Origin: UBA4636 sp045534575
GTDB taxonomy: Bacteria > Bacillota > Clostridia > Christensenellales > Borkfalkiaceae
DNA: 64,000 bases
Assembly (NCBI GenBank): GCA_045534575.1
Contig: JAZSJZ010000007.1
Span: 142,971 to 206,970, forward strand
Reading direction: 5' to 3'
The notes below the pieces were generated by a model that was given only the letters and a program-made list of their open reading frames with translations, was not told the DNA's origin and ran no database searches. Position numbers and translations under genes: made by a program. Numbering within the stretch: the stretch's first letter is position 1; each line of letters begins with the position of its first letter. Below, in pieces: positions 17,324 to 25,887 of the stretch.

Positions 17324-18132
17324 TTGCCTTCGTTTAATATTTTAACCGTTTTGTCGCAAGATAAAACGGTTTTTTTATGCGTTTTTTCATCATAAATTTC
17401 AACTTCGAAAACCTCGTTTGCGCCAATGAATTTAAAAAGTTCACGAACGAGAGTTTTTTGGTTTATGGCAATTTTTTTCACGACCTTTCCTCTCTTTAAC
17501 TCGCTAGCCGAAAAGAAGGTGAAAATTTTAACGTATTTATTCTCTTTTGATACAAAAACGTTGCCAAAAATAATAAAAAAAGCAAAAAATAACAGTGAAA
17601 TATTAGGTGCTGTAAAAAGAGAAAAAATAAAGAGAGCAATTAAAAAGCCAGCAATCAAGAACGATAAAATTTTAACGAAAATTACGCATTTTTTCCTATC
17701 AAAATACTGCGAAAGCGTGGCAAGAAGTAGCCTTCCGCCATCTAGCGGATAGCACGGAAGAAGATTAATGCTAGCAATCGCAAGCGACGCCACTACCGCA
17801 AGTTCTGTTAACGGATAAATATCGGGCACAACCCACCAAAGCGCAACGAAAATAACCACAACGAGCAAATTAACTAAAGGCCCTGAGAGTGCGATTTTTA
17901 CTTCGTCTTTATAGGAAAAAAGTGTCGTATCGCACTTAACCACTGCGCCGTAGGGCATAAGCGTTATTTTATTTAGTTTATAGCCTAGCCCCTCAGCAAC
18001 CGTAGAATGCCCAAGTTCGTGGATTACGGCAACCAAAGTAAACACTAAAAAAGAAAATACTTTGCCAACAAAGGCAAAGTATATTCCAAACAAAATAAAT
18101 AACGGATGAATAGAAAATTTTAGTTTTCCCAT
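17272..18132 (-). CDS. spoIVFB: SpoIVFB-like site-2 protease (M50)
   Basis: Intramembrane zinc protease; in Bacillus SpoIVFB cleaves pro-sigma-K in the mother cell. The 286-residue protein has the zinc motif HELGH at residues 38-42 in the second hydrophobic segment and the second ligand in NLLPCYPLDGG (D131). Six or so membrane segments are followed by a cytoplasmic CBS-like tail. Its start overlaps the upstream SpoIVFA-like gene by 13 bases, the classical spoIVFA-spoIVFB order. Its 3' end overlaps the convergent VanZ-like gene by 52 bases. A pro-sigma-K substrate is inferred, not seen. Confidence 0.87.
   Translation of the reverse strand: MGKLKFSIHPLFILFGIYFAFVGKVFSFLVFTLVAVIHELGHSTVAEGLGYKLNKITLMPYGAVVKCDTTLFSYKDEVKIALSGPLVNLLVVVIFVALWWVVPDIYPLTELAVVASLAIASINLLPCYPLDGGRLLLATLSQYFDRKKCVIFVKILSFLIAGFLIALFIFSLFTAPNISLLFFAFFIIFGNVFVSKENKYVKIFTFFSASELKRGKVVKKIAINQKTLVRELFKFIGANEVFEVEIYDEKTHKKTVLSCDKTVKILNEGNYSSSVSKEAERLLLIR
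17344..17376 (+). terminator. Terminator of the VanZ-like gene inside spoIVFB
   Basis: AACCGTTTT / AAAACGGTT 9-bp stem, 10-base loop, then T run, on the plus strand 20 bases after the VanZ-like stop. It lies within the antisense coding sequence of spoIVFB. Confidence 0.7.
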
Positions 18133-18893
18133 ACTACCTGACCTTCACTAAAGGTAAAATCGGTAACGATTTCGTTATTGTTATAAATTGCACACGAAGC
18201 GCCGTCGCCTAGCGAATACCCGATAGGAATTTGCGCGTAACACCTATCGCCTACTTCACAATAAACGTAGTCAACGCCCGAAAAAATGCTTTTGCAAATA
18301 TCGCTGTGCTTTATGGTTATGGTAAAACCAACCTCGCCCTCTTCGATAGACACAACTTCGCCCTCTGTCGTTGGGTAGATTGCGCACTCGCTATCAATGG
18401 TCATAACGCCGTTTATAACTTCGATATCGCTATCTTTAATAGGCGCGAAAATTGCAAAGTCTTGAGCCGTGCGCTCATCTAACTCTATGCTTTTTTCAAC
18501 GTTGAAAACTTGCCTTAAAAGTGTGTTAATTCCGCTATCTTCCCAAAAAACGTTAGTCAAAAGTATTGCCAAAACCAAAACGAAAATGGCAACAATTTGC
18601 ACGCCTATAACGTCAAATTTAAACCTTTTCTTTTCTTCTCTAACCATTGGAACGTTGGTTTTTTTAACGACAATTTCTTTTTCTTCAAAGTCGGCATTAA
18701 AATCTTCGGTTGTTTCTTTTTCTAAAACTTCATTTTCGAGTGAAGATTTTGGCTCGGTTTTTAAGAAAAACTTTTTGTTAAGTTTAGAAACCAAGTTCTT
18801 TTTGCTCTTTTTCTTCTTTTTGCCCTCTAAAAACTCAACTTCGCAAGACGAAACGGGCACTTCAATCATTTCTAAATAATCACTTTGCGACAT
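18120..18893 (-). CDS. SpoIVFA-like membrane protein
   Basis: 257 residues. Residues 1-90 are hydrophilic, lysine-rich at the start (GKKKKKSKK) and then acidic. One membrane segment follows (VIGVQIVAIFVLVLAILLTNVF, given here as residues about 95-116). An extracytoplasmic domain of about 130 residues has the layout of a degenerate LytM/M23 fold (TTEGEVVSIEEGEVGFTITI) and lacks visible zinc ligands. Position and overlap with spoIVFB suggest the SpoIVFA role of anchoring and inhibiting SpoIVFB until cleaved. Sequence similarity alone is weak, so the assignment rests on architecture and synteny. Confidence 0.65.
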   Translation of the reverse strand: MSQSDYLEMIEVPVSSCEVEFLEGKKKKKSKKNLVSKLNKKFFLKTEPKSSLENEVLEKETTEDFNADFEEKEIVVKKTNVPMVREEKKRFKFDVIGVQIVAIFVLVLAILLTNVFWEDSGINTLLRQVFNVEKSIELDERTAQDFAIFAPIKDSDIEVINGVMTIDSECAIYPTTEGEVVSIEEGEVGFTITIKHSDICKSIFSGVDYVYCEVGDRCYAQIPIGYSLGDGASCAIYNNNEIVTDFTFSEGQVVWEN

Positions 18894-18921
18894 ATTTTAC
18901 CTCACTTTATTTTGCTAGTCT

Positions 18922-18950
18922 ATCTTATGAAGCCTTTTTTGCGATTATTC
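18922..18950 (-). promoter_or_regulatory. Possible sigma-E-type promoter of spoIVFAB
   Basis: Minus-strand GAATAATC, 13-base spacer, CATAAGAT, matching the B. subtilis sigma-E pattern (GHATANNT-N12-14-CATACAHT) at most fixed positions. It is about 30 bases upstream of the SpoIVFA-like ATG. No sigma-A promoter is evident there. Confidence 0.4.
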
Positions 18951-19048
18951 TATTATTAAAAATAAATATCTCTAAGATAAAATAAATTATCGCCAAAAAT
19001 CGATAAAGTGCGAGAAAATAAAAAACAAAACAAATAAACAATATAAAA

Positions 19049-19073
19049 AGGCGACTCGAAAAGCCGAGTCGCC
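19049..19073 (-). terminator. Terminator of hppA
   Basis: GGCGACTCG / CGAGTCGCC hairpin followed on the minus strand by TTTTTATA, just after the hppA stop codon. Confidence 0.85.
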
Positions 19074-19089
19074 AATCTATTTAAAATTA

Positions 19090-21255
19090 TTATAAGATAC
19101 CGATTACGTCGTGGAGTGCAACGATAAGAACGAATAAAGTAGTAGATACGGTTGACATCATCTTAATGAAAATATCAAGAGCAACGCCTACAACGTCTTT
19201 ACGAGTATCACCGATAGTATCACCGGTTACAGCAGCCTTGTGAGCAGCAGTTCCCTTGCCGTGACCTTCAATTGCACCAGATTCGATATACTTCTTAGCG
19301 TTATCGAACGCACCACCAGAGTTACCCATGAAGATAGCTCTAGGAATAGCAGTAACGGTAGCACCGATTAAAAGACCTAATACGATGTTAATACCGAATA
19401 ATGCGCCAGCAACAACTGGAACAGCGATAGCAATGATTGAAGGGAATAACATTCTTCTTAAAGCAGAAGCGGTAGCAAGTTCAACGAGCTTGTTGTAGTC
19501 AGGGTCAACGTCGCCAGCTAAAATAGCAGGATCTCTTAACATTTCGTCACCAACGTCAGCAAGTTCTTTTGCAGCAGCGATAGTGTTATCGGTAAGCATA
19601 GCAGAGAAGAACTCGATAAGCGCACCACCAATAAGAAGACCAGCAACAACTGCGAAGAATTCGTCGCCATTGAATTGAGGAATAGCAACGCCTGCTTCAG
19701 CGTAGTTACCGATAAATGCTACGATTAATGATACGGTAGCAAATGCAGCCGAACCGATAGCAAAGCCTTTACCGATAGCAGCGGTAGTGTTACCAACAGA
19801 GTCAAGTTTATCAGTAATAACACGAACGCTTGGATCTAAGTGGCAAGATTCAGCAAGACCACCAGCGTTATCAGAAATAGGGCCGAATGCGTCGATAGAA
19901 ACGGTGGTAGCAACGAAAGAAAGCATACCAAGAGCAGAAATTGCAATACCGTAAGTTCCGCAAAGAGCGCCAGAGATAACTAATGAACCAGCAATGATAA
20001 GGATAGGGTATAAGCAAGAACGTGAACCAACAGCATCGCCCTTAGTTACAACGAACGCTTCACCTTCAGTTGCGTATTCAGCGATAGTTTGGGTTGGCTT
20101 TCTGTCGCCACTAGTGTAGTATTCAGTAATGATACCGATTGCAACACCAGAGATAACGCCGAAAATAGCGCAAATCCAAGGAGATACCCAACCAATCTTG
20201 AAGCCGATTGTTTTTAATAATTCGCCGTCCATCTTACCGAAAGAAAGGTAAGCAAGAACGCCACAGAAAATAATAGAGAAACCAGCAGAAATATAAGTTG
20301 CAAGGTTGAGTTCTTTTGAAGGATCATCACCCATCTTCTTAACTGACGCGAAGATAAGACCAAGTAAGCAACCTACTAAGCCTAAACCAGCGAACATAAG
20401 TGGGAAGAACGCAAGGTTATCGAAAAGTGCAGGTTCTGCAATCATTTGAAGTGGGAACTTAGAAACCATACCAACAGCAACGATCATAGAAGCACTCATA
20501 GTAGCAACGAAGCTTTCTAAAAGGTCTGAACAGTTACCTGCGATATCGTTTACGTTATCACCAATGAAGTCAGCAATTACGTTTGGAACACGGCTATCGT
20601 CTTCTGGAAGGTCGTTACGGATTTTACCTAAGATATCTGCAGAAATATCAGCAGCCTTAGTGTAGTTACCACCGGCAACACGGTTGAACATTGCAACGAT
20701 AGAGCAACCTAAAGAATAGGTAGTAATTCTCATAACGTTTGCGTTAGTTTCTAATGCAGCGATTTGAACAAGACCAAAATCACCAGCTTCAGCATTTAAA
20801 CCGCCAATCAATACGATAGCGATAAGACCTAAAAGACCTAATGCTTGAACGCTGATACCGCTGATTGAACCGCCACAAAGAGCAACCTTAACGGTTTCGC
20901 CGATTGATAACGTTTCACGAGCCTTGTTAGCCGTTCTTACGTTTGCAAAAGTAGCACTCTTCATACCTAAGATACATACGATGCTTGACATTAATGCACC
21001 TAAGATAAAAGTAATACCACTAGTTTTTTCAATAAAGAGAGTGAATAAAACGGCAAGAATTGCAATAACGATTGCAATAGTCGTGAATTCCTTCTTAATG
21101 AAAACGTTAGAGCCTTCACGAATAATACCGCTCATCTTTACCATACGTTCGGTACCTTCAGGCATCTTTTTGATGCGGATGTAGTTAAGTGCTACGTAAA
21201 CTACTGCGATAAGCGCAATTGCAACACCTGCCCACAACCAAGTTGAACTCAACAT
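19090..21255 (-). CDS. hppA: Membrane-bound ion-translocating pyrophosphatase
   Basis: Couples pyrophosphate hydrolysis to H+ and/or Na+ pumping across the membrane. 721 residues with about 16 hydrophobic segments. Substrate-site segments are present: YTKAADISADILGK, PEDDSRVPNVIADFIGDNVND, SDNAGGLAES and, near the C-terminus, DTIGDTRKD. The GNTTAAIGKG segment has Ala where potassium-independent enzymes have Lys, which predicts a potassium-dependent enzyme. The otherwise near-invariant DVGADLVGKVE reads DISADILGKIR here, so this is a divergent subgroup. An AGGAGG site precedes the ATG, and a TTGTTA-17-TAAAAT promoter is present. Ion specificity cannot be settled by eye. Confidence 0.93.
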   Translation of the reverse strand: MLSSTWLWAGVAIALIAVVYVALNYIRIKKMPEGTERMVKMSGIIREGSNVFIKKEFTTIAIVIAILAVLFTLFIEKTSGITFILGALMSSIVCILGMKSATFANVRTANKARETLSIGETVKVALCGGSISGISVQALGLLGLIAIVLIGGLNAEAGDFGLVQIAALETNANVMRITTYSLGCSIVAMFNRVAGGNYTKAADISADILGKIRNDLPEDDSRVPNVIADFIGDNVNDIAGNCSDLLESFVATMSASMIVAVGMVSKFPLQMIAEPALFDNLAFFPLMFAGLGLVGCLLGLIFASVKKMGDDPSKELNLATYISAGFSIIFCGVLAYLSFGKMDGELLKTIGFKIGWVSPWICAIFGVISGVAIGIITEYYTSGDRKPTQTIAEYATEGEAFVVTKGDAVGSRSCLYPILIIAGSLVISGALCGTYGIAISALGMLSFVATTVSIDAFGPISDNAGGLAESCHLDPSVRVITDKLDSVGNTTAAIGKGFAIGSAAFATVSLIVAFIGNYAEAGVAIPQFNGDEFFAVVAGLLIGGALIEFFSAMLTDNTIAAAKELADVGDEMLRDPAILAGDVDPDYNKLVELATASALRRMLFPSIIAIAVPVVAGALFGINIVLGLLIGATVTAIPRAIFMGNSGGAFDNAKKYIESGAIEGHGKGTAAHKAAVTGDTIGDTRKDVVGVALDIFIKMMSTVSTTLFVLIVALHDVIGIL

Positions 21256-21334
21256 GATGTGTCCTCCTAAAATAATTTTTTTCTCATGTTTTATTTGCTA
21301 AACCCCAAATTTTGGCAGTTTAACATACAATAGA

Positions 21335-21363
21335 ATTTTAGCACAAAAAAATTTTAATAACAA
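21335..21363 (-). promoter_or_regulatory. Promoter of hppA
   Basis: Minus-strand TTGTTA, 17-base spacer, TAAAAT with TGC immediately before it (extended -10). About 80 bases of 5' UTR follow. Confidence 0.65.
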
Positions 21364-21557
21364 TGTTTTTTAATAAATATTTTAACTTTTTTTTAACATT
21401 TCTCACTCATTTTGCTAAAAGTATTCAAATTTCGGTCATTATATTCATTTTCTAGTAGTTTGAAAATTTTAAACAGTGATTTTCTTTTCCTATTATATAA
21501 TAATAGCATCCATTTTTAGGTTTTTGATTTTGTGCAAAATCTTAAATTTGACATAAA

Positions 21558-21819
21558 AAAACCGCCAAAAGGTGTGACCTTGGCGGAGAATTTAGACTTT
21601 GAGTAAAGTGAAGTTTTCGCTGTCTCGAAAGTGAAGTTGCTACGCAGTGAAGTTTGCGCTACGCACAAGTGAAGTTAAGTTTATAGAGCACTTCGCCGTT
21701 AGGCGAAACTTCACTCACAAGTGAACTTCACTATCAAAGATAACTTCACTTGCCCAAAAGGCAAACTTAGTTTTAGCGTGTTCTCCGTTAAGGATAACAC
21801 GCTAAATCTTGGCGGTTTT
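21558..21819. repeat. 262-bp structured repeat element with seven AGTGAAGTT sites
   Basis: Non-coding block between metA and hppA. It is bounded by an 11-bp inverted repeat, AAAACCGCCAA (21558-21568) and TTGGCGGTTTT (21809-21819). Inside are four AGTGAAGTT (starting 21607, 21630, 21646, 21668) and then three reverse complements AACTTCACT (21707, 21724, 21742). Small palindromes lie between them: TGCG-CTA-CGCA, TTCGCC-GTTA-GGCGAA and TTGCC-CAAAA-GGCAA. A 10-bp TTAGCGTGTT/AACACGCTAA hairpin sits at the right end. It resembles a MITE-like or REP-like foldable element and may also end metA transcription. Confidence 0.75.
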
Positions 21820-21866
21820 ACTTATAAGTTATTAAATTTGATTTTATAAATTTTGTATCAAAAGCA

Positions 21867-22778
21867 TTAAATTTCGTCAATATCGTAAGGCGTTAACTGG
21901 TAAACGTAGTGGTTGAGCCAATTCATATAAATTAAGTTCGCCGTTGAAACCCAGCACATCTTAATTTCGCCAGAGCCGTCTTCTACGTAATAATTTTCAG
22001 GCGGTTCAATATCTAGCCCCCTTTCCTTATCACGAAGATATTCTTTTTCTAACGTATCTCTATCATATTCAGCGTGCCCCGTGATAAAAATAAATTTATT
22101 ATCTTTCGAGCGCATAATGGTAGGGCCTGCTTCTTTAGAAGTTGCTAGAAGAACGATATCTTTGCACGCCTTAACTTCCTTTTCTAAAATCTCGGTGTGC
22201 CTTGAGTGAGGCATAAAGAATCTATCGTCAGTTCCCTTTAAAAGCCTATCGTATTTAACGAGTTTTTTGTGCTTATAAATGCCGAACATTTTCTTTTTTA
22301 GCGGATACTTATTTATTCCATAGTAATAATAAAGCCCAGCTTGCGCGCCCCAGCAAATAAAAATGGTGCTGGTAACGTTGGTTTTTGCAAAATCGAAAAC
22401 TTCGGTGAGTTCCTTCCAATATTTAACCTCGGTAAACTCTAAATCTTCAACGGGCGCGCCGGTTATGATAAGCCCGTCAAACTTCCTACTTTTAACTTCC
22501 GAAAACGGCTTATAAAACCTTTGCAGATGCTCAAGCGGTGTGTTTTTACCAACGTAAGTTTCGGTAGAAATTAGCGTTAGGTTGATTTGAAGCGGAGAGT
22601 TTGAAAGCAAGCGCATTAGTTGAGTTTCCGTAACTATTTTCGTTGGCATTAAGTTAAGAATTGCTATCTCTAACGGACGAATATCTTGCTTAACAGCACG
22701 ACTATCGTTCATAACGAAAATATTTTCCTTTTGCAAAATTTTTGATGCTGGAATATCTTTTGGCACGATAATTGGCAT
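21867..22778 (-). CDS. metAA: Homoserine O-acetyltransferase (MetA family)
   Basis: Activates homoserine in methionine synthesis. 303 residues, colinear with MetA. Catalytic Cys is C142 in ICWGAQAGLYYYYG, with HAEYDRDTLEKEY near the C-terminus supplying His and Glu. Residue 111 is Glu (GAPVE). In characterised MetA enzymes Glu at 111 selects acetyl-CoA, whereas Gly (GAPLG in E. coli) selects succinyl-CoA, so the product is predicted to be O-acetylhomoserine. That suits the O-acetylhomoserine sulfhydrylase encoded 58 bases upstream in the same operon. Confidence 0.92.
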   Translation of the reverse strand: MPIIVPKDIPASKILQKENIFVMNDSRAVKQDIRPLEIAILNLMPTKIVTETQLMRLLSNSPLQINLTLISTETYVGKNTPLEHLQRFYKPFSEVKSRKFDGLIITGAPVEDLEFTEVKYWKELTEVFDFAKTNVTSTIFICWGAQAGLYYYYGINKYPLKKKMFGIYKHKKLVKYDRLLKGTDDRFFMPHSRHTEILEKEVKACKDIVLLATSKEAGPTIMRSKDNKFIFITGHAEYDRDTLEKEYLRDKERGLDIEPPENYYVEDGSGEIKMCWVSTANLIYMNWLNHYVYQLTPYDIDEI

Positions 22779-22811
22779 ACTTTAAAACCTCCTTTTTAAT
22801 AATTTTTTATG

Positions 22812-22831
22812 CGATAACGGGCTTATAGCCC
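22812..22831 (-). repeat. Interspersed TATAAG motif, copy 4
   Basis: Minus-strand GGGCTATAAGCCCGTTATCG, in the short gap between metY and metA, sense to both genes. Confidence 0.7.
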
Positions 22832-22836
22832 TACTT

Positions 22837-24117
22837 TTATACTTGTTCTAACGCGTTAGCGATATCTTGAATTAAATCTTCTGCGTTTTCAATACCGCAA
22901 GAATATCTAATTAAAGTAGGCGTAATTCCCGCTTCTTCTAATTGCTTATCGGTCATTTGGCGGTGAGTTGCGTTTGCTGGGTGCAAGCAACAAGTTCTAG
23001 CATCGGCAACGTGAGTTTCAATGGCTGCAACCTTTAAACTCTTCATAAACTTCTCAGCGTCTTTCCTAGTTCCTTTAATTGCAAAACTTACAACACCGCA
23101 CGAGCCGTTTGGTAAATATTTTTGACCAAGTTCATAATATTTATCGTTTTTCAAACCGCAGTATCTAACCCACTCGATTTTTTCGTGCTTTTCTAAAAAT
23201 TCAGCAACCTTTTGAGCGTTTTCGCAGTGGCGTTTCATCCTAACGTGCAAACTCTCTAAACCTAAGTTGATATAGAAAGCGTGTTGAGGCGATTGAATTG
23301 CGCCGAAATCACGCATAAGTTGAGCAGTTGCTTTTGTGATAAACGCGCCACCTAACCCAAACTTTTCAGCATAAACAACGCCGTGATAACTATCGTCTGG
23401 AGTGGTAAGCCCCGGGAATTTATCACTATGTTTCATCCAATCGAACTTGCCCGCATCGATAATAGCACCGCCAACGCTTACGCCGTGCCCGTCGATATAT
23501 TTGGTGGTAGAGTGCGTAACGATATCTGCACCCCACTCGATAGGTCTGCAATTTATAGGCGTTGCGAAAGTGTTATCAATGATAAAAGGCACGCCATTTT
23601 TATGGGCAACTCTTGCGAACATTTCAATATCTAAAACGTTAAGAGCAGGGTTTGCGATAGTTTCGCCAAAAACGGCTTTAGTGTTTGGCTTAAAGCATTT
23701 TTGAAGTTCTTCTTCACAAATATCGGGCGAAACGAAGGTAAACTCAATGCCCATCCTCTTCATAGTAACGGCAAAAAGGTTAAACGTTCCGCCGTAAATT
23801 GCCGAAGAGGAAATAACGTGGTCGCCCGCGCTTGCAATATTAAAAATAGCAAAAAAGTTCGCCGCTTGACCAGACGACGTTAACATTGCAGCGCTTCCGC
23901 CCTCTAGTTCACAAAGTTTAGCCGCAACGAGGTCGTTAGTAGGGTTTTGCAATCTCGTGTAGAAATAGCCACTTGCTTCTAGGTCAAAAAGTTTGCCCAT
24001 ATCTTCGCTAGTGTCATACTTAAAAGTAGTAGATTGATAGATAGGAATTTGGCGTGGCTCGCCGTTTTTAGGAGTATAGCCACCTTGAACGCAAATGGTT
24101 TCTATTTTCTTTTTCAT
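22837..24117 (-). CDS. metY: O-acetylhomoserine sulfhydrylase (PLP-dependent)
   Basis: Makes homocysteine (or methionine) from O-acetylhomoserine and sulfide (or methanethiol). The 426-residue length is typical of MetY rather than the shorter MetB/MetC enzymes. Features: IPIYQSTTFKYD near the N-terminus, YTRLQNPTND, SSGQAAN, IIDNTFATP, and the PLP-lysine segment HSTTKYIDGHG. It is first in an operon with metA, giving a two-step direct-sulfhydrylation route. The upstream 5' leader is short, about 50 bases, and no SAM or T-box riboswitch is visible. Confidence 0.95.
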   Translation of the reverse strand: MKKKIETICVQGGYTPKNGEPRQIPIYQSTTFKYDTSEDMGKLFDLEASGYFYTRLQNPTNDLVAAKLCELEGGSAAMLTSSGQAANFFAIFNIASAGDHVISSSAIYGGTFNLFAVTMKRMGIEFTFVSPDICEEELQKCFKPNTKAVFGETIANPALNVLDIEMFARVAHKNGVPFIIDNTFATPINCRPIEWGADIVTHSTTKYIDGHGVSVGGAIIDAGKFDWMKHSDKFPGLTTPDDSYHGVVYAEKFGLGGAFITKATAQLMRDFGAIQSPQHAFYINLGLESLHVRMKRHCENAQKVAEFLEKHEKIEWVRYCGLKNDKYYELGQKYLPNGSCGVVSFAIKGTRKDAEKFMKSLKVAAIETHVADARTCCLHPANATHRQMTDKQLEEAGITPTLIRYSCGIENAEDLIQDIANALEQV

Positions 24118-24166
24118 CTTATCACCTCAAGCGCGTTTTTTCTCGCACTTAAAAAAATATAATATG

Positions 24167-24195
24167 AGTATAAAGCCTTGCGCCCATTTTGTCAA
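24167..24195 (-). promoter_or_regulatory. Promoter of metY-metA
   Basis: Minus-strand TTGACA, 17-base spacer, TATACT. Just upstream is a TTAGTT/AACTAA dyad (about 24201-24222) that could be an operator. Confidence 0.75.
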
Positions 24196-24392
24196 CTTTT
24201 TTAGTTATATAGTTAAACTAAGATAATATTATTATTCAATATTTTTAAAAAAATTTCGTATCACGCCCCTATTTAGTAGATTTTCTTAGCGTATAAATGT
24301 ATAATTCTTTGTGCAGACAAAAACTTTGCTTTAATTGCAAAAACATTTTGGCTCGATAAAAGCGTATATTAAATATTGAAAAAGGAGAAAAA

Positions 24393-25805
24393 GTGGAAGC
24401 GGTTAAGAAAAAACGTGATATCGATATGATAAACGGCCCGTTTTTAAAGAAACTTTTAATTTTCGCTCTGCCCGTTATGGCGAGCGGAATTTTGCAACTT
24501 CTTTATAACACTGCCGACCTTATTATAGTTGGCAACTTCTCGTCTGGCGGAAGCCACGCTCAAGGCGCAGTAAGTTCCACTTCTTCGCTAATTCACCTTA
24601 TCATCAATATTTTTATGGGCTTTGCGGTTGGCGTTAACGTGTGCTGTGCAAGAAAGCTTGGTGCTAGGGACGACGAAGGCGTTAAAAAAGCAGTGCACAC
24701 GGCAATTTTGCTTAGCCTTATTTGCGGTTTCTTTGTTGCGTTTGTTGGATTTTTCTTATCAAGGAAATTCCTTGAACTTATGTCTAGCCCGCCAGAAATT
24801 ATTGAACTTTCTACCATTTACCTTAAAATTTATTTCCTTGGCACGCCTTTCCTTCTCTTATACGAATTTGGCGCAGCAATTTTAAGGGCTAAAGGCGAAA
24901 CCAAAAAACCACTTTTATTTCTAACCATTGCAGGCGTTACCAACGTTGTTTTAAACGTTTTCCTCGTAACCGTGTTTAACTTAAGCGTTGAAGGCGTTGC
25001 AATAGCAACCGTCGTTTCCGAAATTTTATCTTCCTTTTTGGTTATTAGATATTTGATAAAAACCGACGGGCCTTGCAAACTTAACCTAAGAAAATTAAAA
25101 ATTGATAAAAAATCGCTAAAAGAAATCGTTGTTGTTGGGCTTCCTGCTGGCGTTCAAGGCTCGATGTTCTCAATCTCTAACGTTATTATTCAATCTTCAA
25201 TCAATAGTTTTGGTTCAACCATCGTTACGGCTAACGGAAACGCTGCAAACATTGAAGCATACCTAAACGCAATAGTAAACAGTATCGTTCAAGCCTCTAT
25301 TTCGTTTGTTGGTCAAAACTACGGCGCAAAACGCAAAGAAAACATTAACAAAGTTGTTAAAGATTGTTGCATAATTATGTTCGCTCTTTGCATTTTCTTC
25401 GGCGGTCTCGTAGTTCTTCTTAGAGAACCGCTTTTATCTATTTATAACACTGACCCAGAAATAATTTTAGCAGGCGTTCCAAGAATTTTCACTAACTCCA
25501 CCACTTACGTTTTGTTTGCGTTTATGCAACTTATGGTTGGTTTTATGCGAGGGCTTGGCGAGGGGCTTCGCCCAATGATAATTTCTATCTTAGGCGTTTG
25601 CGGAATAAGAATTTTATGGATTTTCACCGTGTTCGTTGCCTTCCCTGACATTTTGACAATCTACATATCTTACCCCGTTTCGTGGCTGTTAACCGCCACC
25701 GCTCAAACGATATGTTTCTTTATCGTAAAGAAAGGCATTTTCAAGAAAATTGATAAATCTCTTGAAGAAGAAAATCTCTCAAACGAGCAAGTTTTAGCAC
25801 AATAA
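24393..25805 (+). CDS. MATE family efflux transporter
   Basis: Sodium- or proton-coupled multidrug exporter of the MATE/NorM type. 470 residues with 12 hydrophobic segments in two related halves (GPFLKKLLIFALPVMASGILQ begins the first, shortened here to its key LPVMASG; AGVQGSMFSISNVIIQSS begins the second). The start is GTG at 24393, preceded by AAAGGAG at 6 bases' distance; no good ATG lies nearby in frame. It is monocistronic with a strong terminator. Substrate unknown. Confidence 0.92.
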   Translation: MEAVKKKRDIDMINGPFLKKLLIFALPVMASGILQLLYNTADLIIVGNFSSGGSHAQGAVSSTSSLIHLIINIFMGFAVGVNVCCARKLGARDDEGVKKAVHTAILLSLICGFFVAFVGFFLSRKFLELMSSPPEIIELSTIYLKIYFLGTPFLLLYEFGAAILRAKGETKKPLLFLTIAGVTNVVLNVFLVTVFNLSVEGVAIATVVSEILSSFLVIRYLIKTDGPCKLNLRKLKIDKKSLKEIVVVGLPAGVQGSMFSISNVIIQSSINSFGSTIVTANGNAANIEAYLNAIVNSIVQASISFVGQNYGAKRKENINKVVKDCCIIMFALCIFFGGLVVLLREPLLSIYNTDPEIILAGVPRIFTNSTTYVLFAFMQLMVGFMRGLGEGLRPMIISILGVCGIRILWIFTVFVAFPDILTIYISYPVSWLLTATAQTICFFIVKKGIFKKIDKSLEEENLSNEQVLAQ

Positions 25806-25814
25806 AACAAAACA

Positions 25815-25851
25815 AAAAGTAGCGTTAATCGACTTATACGCTACTTTTTTT
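25815..25851 (+). terminator. Terminator of MATE gene
   Basis: AAAGTAGCG / CGCTACTTT stem with T run; the 14-base loop is the interspersed TATAAG motif in reverse. Confidence 0.85.
25823..25840 (-). repeat. Interspersed TATAAG motif, copy 5 (terminator loop)
   Basis: Minus-strand CGTATAAGTCGATTAACG forms the loop and inner stem pairs of the MATE terminator. Confidence 0.7.
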
Positions 25852-25887
25852 AATTTTTTAATCTTTTTTATATTTTTATTTTTTTAC

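Noticed and set aside
21600..21760. AGTGAAGTT copies as a CRISPR array
   Set aside because: The units are 9 bp, change orientation half-way and have irregular palindromic spacers.
24118..24392. SAM or T-box riboswitch upstream of metY
   Set aside because: The metY leader from the mapped promoter is only about 50 bases and lacks conserved riboswitch boxes.
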